64,000 nt of DNA. Source: Fluviicola sp. (GTDB lineage Bacteria; Bacteroidota; Bacteroidia; Flavobacteriales_D; Crocinitomicaceae). The stretch spans positions 310,001 through 374,000 of the forward strand of contig NZ_JAQSWB010000001.1 of NCBI RefSeq assembly GCF_029266855.1, read 5' to 3'. A program made the translations under genes and the position numbers. Below are positions 57,548-64,000 of this stretch, in pieces (positions within the stretch are counted from its first letter, which is position 1; every line of letters begins with the position of its first letter). The notes below the pieces were generated by a model that was not told the origin of the DNA, searched no databases, and saw nothing but the letters and a program-made list of their open reading frames with translations.

Positions 57548-58282
57548 ATGAGACCTGTACTTGAAACATTCGGCAATGCCGGTATCTCCGAAGTAATTAC
57601 CTACGGATTGATCATTAATTTCGGGATCTACTTCTGTTCTTTAGGACTTTATTCTGCATTGAATTATTTTCCTGGTAAAGAGCGTTTGGGAGAGCAGCAG
57701 CCGGTTCTTCGGTCGGATGTTATTTTGAGCCTGGTCACGGTGTTTTGTAATACATTAGTCTTTGTTTTTGGTGTCTTCCTTTGGAAGCGCGGTTTCATAG
57801 TTCTATCTGAAGGACAGAGTGTTTTTCGAATTGTTTTGGAAGTGGTGTTTTTGACACTGCTAATGGATCTGCTCATGTATGTATTTCATCGCTCTGTACA
57901 CTTTACAACCTATTTCAGGAAGCTTCATCAGCGGCATCACGAACACGAATCCACGAACCTGCTGAGCCTTTTTGTACTGCATCCGGTTGAATCCATCGGT
58001 TTTGGCTTGATGATGCTGGGTGTTTTAGTATTCTTTCCGCTTTCGGCAACAGGGATTTCAATTTATTTGGTGATCAACTCCTTGTGGGGAACTGTCGGAC
58101 ATCTCAACCACACGGTTCTGCCGCAATCCTGGTTAAAAATTGCCCGAAAAGGGTGTTTATGTACTTCTGAGTTTCATTACTTGCATCATCAACATCCGGG
58201 ATGCAATTTTGGGTTTTATACTTCGATCTGGGATCGTGTTTTTAAAACCAACTATTCTTCCCTTCAGGAAAATAATAATTGA
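57548..58282 (+). CDS. sterol desaturase/fatty-acid hydroxylase superfamily protein
   Basis: Histidine boxes 'HRSVH', 'HQRHHEHE', 'HYLHHQHPGCNFG'. Confidence 0.9.
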   Translation: MRPVLETFGNAGISEVITYGLIINFGIYFCSLGLYSALNYFPGKERLGEQQPVLRSDVILSLVTVFCNTLVFVFGVFLWKRGFIVLSEGQSVFRIVLEVVFLTLLMDLLMYVFHRSVHFTTYFRKLHQRHHEHESTNLLSLFVLHPVESIGFGLMMLGVLVFFPLSATGISIYLVINSLWGTVGHLNHTVLPQSWLKIARKGCLCTSEFHYLHHQHPGCNFGFYTSIWDRVFKTNYSSLQENNN

Positions 58283-58324
58283 ACTGATTTAGAAGAAAAC
58301 CTTATCTTTTGCGTTGATTTACCA

Positions 58325-58873
58325 TTGAACGATTATACCATGAATCAATCCATTTTGATCAAATTAGTTCCGGTACTTGTAGGGATTGCTTTGTTCTTGT
58401 TACCTTCTTGCGGTACCACTGGCAGAATTGCATGTTATGATTTCAAGGTTTCAAAGGACTCACTCGAATTGGCTGTCAATCGGTTTTTAACTAAACATGA
58501 AGGATATCAGTTCCCTAAAAATGATACTACCTGGCGCGCCTACACTCCGAAAGATTCCGTGATCGATTATCAATTGATTGATGGTGTCATGCATCATCAC
58601 TATAAAAGCCTGAAAAATACAATGGTTTACCTTTATTTTGAGAAGGGTCCGGAGGAAGTATATGAGTTGCGCTATTCTATGGATAAAGCATATTGGGACA
58701 ATCATCCTTTTAGCAGTAGATTAGCACTTGTGAGTGTCATGGAAAAAGGAGGAAGGTGGAGACACAGCGATCCGATTTTTAACAGCTTTTTCAGAGGACG
58801 TAAAAGAGTGGAGAAAAGACTGGAAGAGGAAATACTCAATAAATTGCCCCATCCTTACGAAAAGATAAAATGA
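58325..58873 (+). CDS. hypothetical lipoprotein (start may be 58340)
   Basis: 'IALFLLPSCGTTG' lipobox. Confidence 0.65.
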   Translation: MNDYTMNQSILIKLVPVLVGIALFLLPSCGTTGRIACYDFKVSKDSLELAVNRFLTKHEGYQFPKNDTTWRAYTPKDSVIDYQLIDGVMHHHYKSLKNTMVYLYFEKGPEEVYELRYSMDKAYWDNHPFSSRLALVSVMEKGGRWRHSDPIFNSFFRGRKRVEKRLEEEILNKLPHPYEKIK

Positions 58874-59427
58874 TTAAGACAGAAAATAGAGCAGACTTGT
58901 TGTTATTCGGACAGCATACCGGAAGATTATATTTCAGGAAATTGGATTCGGAAGATTTTGATACCTGGCTGCGATTTTGTGAAGATCCGGATTCACTCAG
59001 GTATTTTGCTTTTTCCGAAACCGATCCGGCTGATGTAAAATGCCAGCAGTGGTTTGATAAGATTGCCTGGAGATATGAAAACAGTAAAGGGGGAATGAAT
59101 GCCTTGATTGATAAGGAATCCGGCAGCTTTGTCGGGCAATGTGGCTTGTTGGTTCAAACCGTTGATGAGCAGGAAGAGCTGGAAATCGGGTACTCCTTAA
59201 TGCCGGAATTCAGAGGTCTTGGGTATGCCCTGGAAGCCGCTGCAAAGTGTAGGGATCATGCTTTTCAAAATGAATTGGCTGATTCGTTGATCTCGATCAT
59301 TCACCCGGATAATATTGCTTCACAGAATGTAGCATTGAAAAACGGGATGAAACTTTCAAAACAAACGATCTACAGCGGCATACCCGTGAATATTTACCGG
59401 ATCATGAAAGCGGAATGGAAAAACTGA
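58870..59427 (+). CDS. RimJ/RimL-type GNAT acetyltransferase
   Basis: 'TGRLYFRKLDSEDFDTWLRF...IGYSLMPEFRGLGYALEAA...IHPDNIASQNVALKNGM'. Confidence 0.92.
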   Translation: MIKTENRADLLLFGQHTGRLYFRKLDSEDFDTWLRFCEDPDSLRYFAFSETDPADVKCQQWFDKIAWRYENSKGGMNALIDKESGSFVGQCGLLVQTVDEQEELEIGYSLMPEFRGLGYALEAAAKCRDHAFQNELADSLISIIHPDNIASQNVALKNGMKLSKQTIYSGIPVNIYRIMKAEWKN

Positions 59428-59527
59428 TAGACGCAGTTAAGAGAGCAATCCGATTTAAATTGAACACGAATCGGAATGTTAAAAAAACACGTATCTTTCG
59501 TGCTTCTAAAGCAAAACTTACTCTACT

Positions 59528-59887
59528 ATGAAAGATTTTCATGAAATCGAATTGTCAGATTCATCCAAAACGGATGGCCAAAAAGTAATCAGAACGGTTT
59601 ATCAACTTTTGATCTTAATGGCTATAGAATATGTCATATCAATCGCTTGGTTTATTTTACAAAAAGGAGTTATTCCTGTGTTTTTTGAAAAAGAAGGAAA
59701 TACGGATTGGACAAAAGTATCGCTTCTTTACAAAAATTTTGGATGGACAATGGACATCCTTTCGGTTATAGCTCTTCTAATTTTCTCCATCATCATCCCA
59801 AATAAAATTGCAAGGATATTTTTACTGGTTTTTCTTGGATTAAAAGTGCTATTCATAATTAGCTACAGAGTATTGGAACAACAGTAA
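59528..59887 (+). CDS. small membrane protein
   Basis: 119 aa, three hydrophobic segments. Confidence 0.55.
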   Translation: MKDFHEIELSDSSKTDGQKVIRTVYQLLILMAIEYVISIAWFILQKGVIPVFFEKEGNTDWTKVSLLYKNFGWTMDILSVIALLIFSIIIPNKIARIFLLVFLGLKVLFIISYRVLEQQ

Positions 59888-59973
59888 GTCGGGGCAAGGA
59901 TCTCATCTCGTGTAAAGACTATTCGAAAAACAGAACGGATCTAAGTTTTGTAATTCACCTCAAAATAAACGCT

Positions 59974-60396
59974 TTGAAAAATTCAAACAATCAAATTGAA
60001 GCTCCTGAATCCGACTATTTATACATAAGTCAATCTCAAATTCCAAATTCGGGTCAGGGTTTATTTACGGTAATCGATATTTACAAAGACGAAACGATTG
60101 CCTTGTTTAAAGGAGAAATTCTCAGCGATTTGGATGCGAAAACAAGAGCCGGAGCAGGAAATGACGGGTATTTTATCAATTTGTTAGACGGTAGCATCAT
60201 GGATTCCAAAAATGTAGAGTGCTTTGCAAAATATGCCAATGATGCAGAAGGATTGTCTGCTTCAAAATTTAAAAATAATGCTCGGATTACTTTAGACCTG
60301 AACGATAATGTTTGCATCGAAGCCCTGAGAGATATCCGGGCAAACGAAGAGTTGTTTTGCAGCTATGGCAAAGAGTATTGGAAAAAGCACGGATGA
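59974..60396 (+). CDS. SET-domain protein (TTG start)
   Basis: 'IPNSGQGLFTVIDIYKDETIALFKGEIL...CFAKYANDAEG...NNARITLDLNDNVCIEALRDIRANEELFCSYGKEYW'. Confidence 0.82.
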   Translation: MKNSNNQIEAPESDYLYISQSQIPNSGQGLFTVIDIYKDETIALFKGEILSDLDAKTRAGAGNDGYFINLLDGSIMDSKNVECFAKYANDAEGLSASKFKNNARITLDLNDNVCIEALRDIRANEELFCSYGKEYWKKHG

Positions 60397-60492
60397 ATGA
60401 CAGGCCATTCCAGAAATAGCGCTGCTTTTGAAAAATGAATATTTTAAAAGATATTTATCCTTTGATTCTTAATGTTTTGAAAACAAAAAAAA

Positions 60493-61209
60493 ATGATTGA
60501 CAATCTGCCAATGTATATTTCGCTGGTATTTGGACTGACAACTGTTGCAACACTCTTGCTTTTTAGTTGGACGGTAAAAAAATCGGCTTCACATAAAATT
60601 GCTAAAACAGCTCCTATTGTAATGTTGGGCTTAACAATCTGGCTGGGTATTCAGGCCGGTTTGACTTTGGAGAATGTGTACAATTCGGATACTGATTCCT
60701 TCCCGCCGAAAATTATGCTGATGGGAATTTTGCCCACGGTTTTGACTATCATCTTATTGTTTTTAACTTCAAAAGGAAGACAGTTTATGGATAGTCTGCC
60801 CATCAAAAACCTTACATACTTAAATACCGTGCGAATACCTGTGGAGATCGTCTTGTTCTGGCTTTTCCTAAATAAAGCAGTGCCGGAGTTGATGACTTTC
60901 GAGGGCAGGAACTGGGATATTATTGCGGGAATTACAGCACCTTTTATTGCTTATTTCGGAATCCGGAAAAACCGTGTAAATAGAAAGCTGCTGTTGTGGT
61001 GGAATATTATTTGTCTCGGTCTTCTGATCAATATTGTAGTAAATGCCTTGTTTGCCGCACCTTCTCCGATTCAAAAATTCGCCTTTGACCAACCGAATAT
61101 TGCCATTTTGAATTTTCCTTTTAGCTGGTTGCCCACCTTTATTGTTCCGATCGTGTTTTTTGGACACCTGGTTTCAATCAGGCAAATCCTGAAGCAAAAT
61201 ATTAAATAA
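60493..61209 (+). CDS. hypothetical multi-TM membrane protein
   Basis: 238 aa, about seven hydrophobic segments. Confidence 0.7.
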   Translation: MIDNLPMYISLVFGLTTVATLLLFSWTVKKSASHKIAKTAPIVMLGLTIWLGIQAGLTLENVYNSDTDSFPPKIMLMGILPTVLTIILLFLTSKGRQFMDSLPIKNLTYLNTVRIPVEIVLFWLFLNKAVPELMTFEGRNWDIIAGITAPFIAYFGIRKNRVNRKLLLWWNIICLGLLINIVVNALFAAPSPIQKFAFDQPNIAILNFPFSWLPTFIVPIVFFGHLVSIRQILKQNIK

Positions 61210-61981
61210 TCTTATTATTAACGGCATAAGCAAGGGCTTCCGCAATATTGCTTACATCCAAACGCTCAAAGATCCGTCGTCTGTAATACTTCACAGTGTC
61301 CGGAACAACAAATAGTTTATCGGCGATCTGGTTGATGCTTAATCCCTGTGCATGCAAACGTAAGAGTTCGATTTCCCGTTCGTTCAATTTCGGTTTCATA
61401 GACTTCAACCAGCTGTTGTTTTCCGTATTCAGTTCCCACAACTCATCGGAACCTTGTTTTTCAATAAAGACATTTCCTGCTTGCTGATGATGTGAAAGGG
61501 AAACAATACACATCGCCTTCCAAATCTTGTGCTGGCTGGTAAGGAACAATGGAGTGAGCTTATGGTTGATCAGGATGTTTTTCCCGCTTTTGTCCGCCAG
61601 GTGAAAATCATAAGTGATGCGGTATTCTTTTTTATTGCCAACGGGTATTTTTTCAAAGAAATCAAATCCGGCTTCGTTGATCTGCTCCAATAACTTCAAA
61701 TCCTTTTCAGGGACATTCCGGAAGTAGAATTCGTATCCCATGTCCAGTACTTCTTCCGATGAATATCCACACAGGAATAAAGGGTTCTCGGAAACATATT
61801 CAAATCCCATTTTCTCGTAATCGATCACATATACACTTTCATAGGTTAATCGCGCAAAAGACCTTACAGCTTCAAGGTAATCAGTTTGGAGCTGATCTTC
61901 TGTCGATACATTTTCTACTTTGTTTTTTGTAAGCAGTGTTGACTGGGAATTCTTTTTCATGGGCCCGATGTGAATCACCAA
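61202..61981 (-). CDS. PAS-like + LuxR-type HTH regulator
   Basis: 'LNEREIELLRLHAQGLSINQIADKLFVVPDTVKYYRRRIFERLDVSNIAEALAYAV'. Confidence 0.9.
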   Translation of the reverse strand: MVIHIGPMKKNSQSTLLTKNKVENVSTEDQLQTDYLEAVRSFARLTYESVYVIDYEKMGFEYVSENPLFLCGYSSEEVLDMGYEFYFRNVPEKDLKLLEQINEAGFDFFEKIPVGNKKEYRITYDFHLADKSGKNILINHKLTPLFLTSQHKIWKAMCIVSLSHHQQAGNVFIEKQGSDELWELNTENNSWLKSMKPKLNEREIELLRLHAQGLSINQIADKLFVVPDTVKYYRRRIFERLDVSNIAEALAYAVNNKII

Positions 61982-61985
61982 ATTT

Positions 61986-61999
61986 ACACTAAAGTGTAG
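61986..61999. promoter_or_regulatory. dyad TACACT-AA-AGTGTA adjacent to LuxR-type gene start, candidate operator
   Basis: 6-bp inverted arms between divergent genes. Confidence 0.4.
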
Positions 62000-62059
62000 T
62001 GATCAGATGTATTACTTGTTTGATTTTTGTATCGGACTTATCAAAAGGAACGAAGTAAT

Positions 62060-62779
62060 ATGACAAAGTGTAGTAATTGTAAGAATCCAATTAGCAACAA
62101 CTTCTGCGGATATTGCGGACAAGCGGCAGAACTAAAACGCATCAATGGCCGTTACATCCTGCACGAACTCAATCATGTGCTGCATTTTGAAAAGGGAATT
62201 TTATTTACAATAAAAAGCTTGCTGATTAATCCGGGACAAAGTGTAAGGACCTTTATTTTCGAAAACAGGAACAAGCTGGTAAAACCGGTCATTTTCATTG
62301 TTATTACTTCATTGATCTACACGATTATCTCTCACTGGTTCCACGTTGAGGAAGATCGGACACCTGCTGAAAAGTCAATACTGTCAGACATTGGGGTGAT
62401 ATTAGAATGGCTGCAGCATCACTACGGGTATGCGAATTTGATCATGGGCGTGTTCATTACGCTTTGGTTAAAATTGTTTTTCAGGAAGCACAATTATAAT
62501 TTCTATGAAGTTCTCATTCTTTTATGTTTTGTCATGGGGATTGGAATGCTGCTGCTTGCCGTTTCTGCATTCATTGAAGGAGTAAGTGGTTTTCATCAAC
62601 TTGCATGGCTTACGCAGGGGCTTAGTGTCATTTATTCCGCTTGGGCGATTGGAGAATTTTACAACAAATCCAAATTTACCACATACCTGAAAGCACTTGG
62701 AGCATATCTTTTGGGAATGCTAAGCTATTGGATTTTAATTATTGTTTTGTGCATAACAGTAATAATTATAAAGCATTAA
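62060..62779 (+). CDS. DUF3667 membrane protein with N-terminal zinc ribbon
   Basis: 'CSNCKNPISNNFCGYCGQ...YILHELNHVLHFEKGILFTIKSLLINPGQSVRTFIFENRNKLVKPV'. Confidence 0.85.
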   Translation: MTKCSNCKNPISNNFCGYCGQAAELKRINGRYILHELNHVLHFEKGILFTIKSLLINPGQSVRTFIFENRNKLVKPVIFIVITSLIYTIISHWFHVEEDRTPAEKSILSDIGVILEWLQHHYGYANLIMGVFITLWLKLFFRKHNYNFYEVLILLCFVMGIGMLLLAVSAFIEGVSGFHQLAWLTQGLSVIYSAWAIGEFYNKSKFTTYLKALGAYLLGMLSYWILIIVLCITVIIIKH

Positions 62780-62945
62780 TTATTCCTTTTTATTGTGCGA
62801 AGTTTAAAGTCGATTAAGATCAGCACACAACAAATCCTGAAAATTCTATAGGTCCTTTCCCGGATTATCTTTATTGCTATCTGTATTCAGGCAGGTGGAT
62901 TTATAACTAACATCTTTGTAAATTTGGATGTCAAAGAAGTGATTT

Positions 62946-63254
62946 ATGACAACAGCAGAAGAGGCATATCTTTCAATCGGACAAGGATTAAAAGGAGCCA
63001 TTCAAAGCCAGCTCTTCGGAAAACCTTGCTTTAAGGCCGAAGGAAAAGCCTTTGTTTGTTTTTTTAAGAATGCAATGGTTTTTAAATTAAGCGGCGATTC
63101 ACATACAGAGGCTCTATGCCTGGATGGGACTCACTTATTTGATCCCTCAGGTAAAGGAAGACCAATGAAAGAATGGGTGCAGGTTCCCTTTGTTTATCAT
63201 GACAAGTGGGAGAAGTACGCACGGGAGGCATTGAACTACGTTAATTCGAAATGA
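62946..63254 (+). CDS. TfoX/YjbR-like small protein
   Basis: 'SQLFGKPCFKAEGKAFVCFFKNAMVFKLSGD'. Confidence 0.55.
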   Translation: MTTAEEAYLSIGQGLKGAIQSQLFGKPCFKAEGKAFVCFFKNAMVFKLSGDSHTEALCLDGTHLFDPSGKGRPMKEWVQVPFVYHDKWEKYAREALNYVNSK

Positions 63255-63260
63255 AAGTGT

Positions 63261-63806
63261 ATGAAAAAAGTAATCCTGGATCTGGCCGTAACTCTGGATG
63301 GATTCATTGAAGGCCCGAACGGAGAAATCGATTGGTGTATCATGGACGATGATATGGATTTCGATGGGTTTTTAGCAGGTATTGATACCATATTTTACGG
63401 AAGAGTAAGTTATGATTCCTGGGGGAATTACCAGGCGGATGAAACTGCAGGCGAGACGGAGAGAAAATTATGGGAGGCGGTCCATTCAAAGAAAAAGGTG
63501 GTTTTTACAAGCCAGGAAAGAAAGGATGACAGGGCTGTTTTCATTCATTCTGATATTGGAGAAAAGGTAGCCGAAATGAAGCAAGAGGACGGAAAGGATA
63601 TCTGGTTATACGGCGGTGCGAGCCTCATTAAGACCTTTATTCAGTTAAACCTGGTTGATAGTTACCGGATTTCTGTTCATCCAACAGTTTTGGGAAAAGG
63701 AAAGCCCTTGTTTGAAGATTTAAAAGAACGTATCGAACTGAAACTGATCGAAAGCAAGCCATTTAAATCAGGAGTGGTGCAGCTAATTTATGCGCCGCTT
63801 AAATAA
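63261..63806 (+). CDS. dihydrofolate reductase/RibD-C family protein
   Basis: 'KVILDLAVTLDGFIEGPNGEIDW...DIWLYGGASLIKTFIQLNLVDSYRISVHPTVLGKGKPLFE'. Confidence 0.92.
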   Translation: MKKVILDLAVTLDGFIEGPNGEIDWCIMDDDMDFDGFLAGIDTIFYGRVSYDSWGNYQADETAGETERKLWEAVHSKKKVVFTSQERKDDRAVFIHSDIGEKVAEMKQEDGKDIWLYGGASLIKTFIQLNLVDSYRISVHPTVLGKGKPLFEDLKERIELKLIESKPFKSGVVQLIYAPLK

Positions 63807-63817
63807 AACCGATTGCA

Positions 63818-64000
63818 ATGAATTTTAAACAAATAGAAACCAGCCGGCTGATTTTGAAGGGACTTTCTCCCGAAGACATGAAAACTGTTTTTGAGAATTA
63901 TCCGAAGGAGAAAATAAAACAAATCCTCGGACACCGCTCGGAAGAAGATTACCTGAAGGAAGAAAACAAATACAGGAACGGTTATGCAAGTTATAACCGC
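63818..64000 (+). CDS. GNAT acetyltransferase, N-terminal part (truncated by window end)
   Basis: MNFKQIETSRLILKGLSPEDMKTVFENYPKEKIKQILGHRSEEDYLKEENKYRNGYASYNR. Confidence 0.7.
   Translation, partial: MNFKQIETSRLILKGLSPEDMKTVFENYPKEKIKQILGHRSEEDYLKEENKYRNGYASYNR

Noticed and set aside
13958-64000. Integron cassette array
   Set aside because: No integron integrase and no convincing attC-like imperfect palindromes recognised at gene boundaries; gene pairs and operons are present

Overview
The window looks like Bacteroidota chromosome, probably Flavobacteriales (inference from T9SS C-terminal sorting domains, TAnnTTTG-type -7 boxes and gene content). Positions 1-13 kb hold T9SS/SBBP/GloVer surface proteins, a Dph6-like ATP pyrophosphatase fused to a Cys-rich CWC domain, a DEAD-box helicase and BipA/TypA. 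From ~14 kb to 64 kb there is a long, almost entirely + strand run of small, mostly single-gene accessory functions: AraC, Crp, SDR, VOC, GNAT, SRPBCC and DHFR-like families, several in multiple copies. No tRNA, rRNA, CRISPR array or transposase was recognised. Main candidates: (1) a SigZ-type ECF sigma locus (20.18-23.94 kb) in which four gene starts share the promoter-like motif TGCGTCTWTTT-N13-T[CG][AT]TAC, and four encoded proteins (sigZ itself, a 57-aa peptide missing from the ORF track, a flavoprotein tail and a 69-aa peptide) carry Cys-Cys motifs, suggesting a self-contained metal(loid)/thiol-stress regulon; (2) a 712-aa eCIS-core (DUF4157) protein with an HExxH motif and a putative ADP-ribosyltransferase payload; (3) an Arr-type rifampin ADP-ribosyltransferase; (4) a 23 x 7-bp tandem array that switches to an 8-bp array; (5) duplicated SDR-AraC modules. 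All family calls come from reading the translated sequence; no database search was run.
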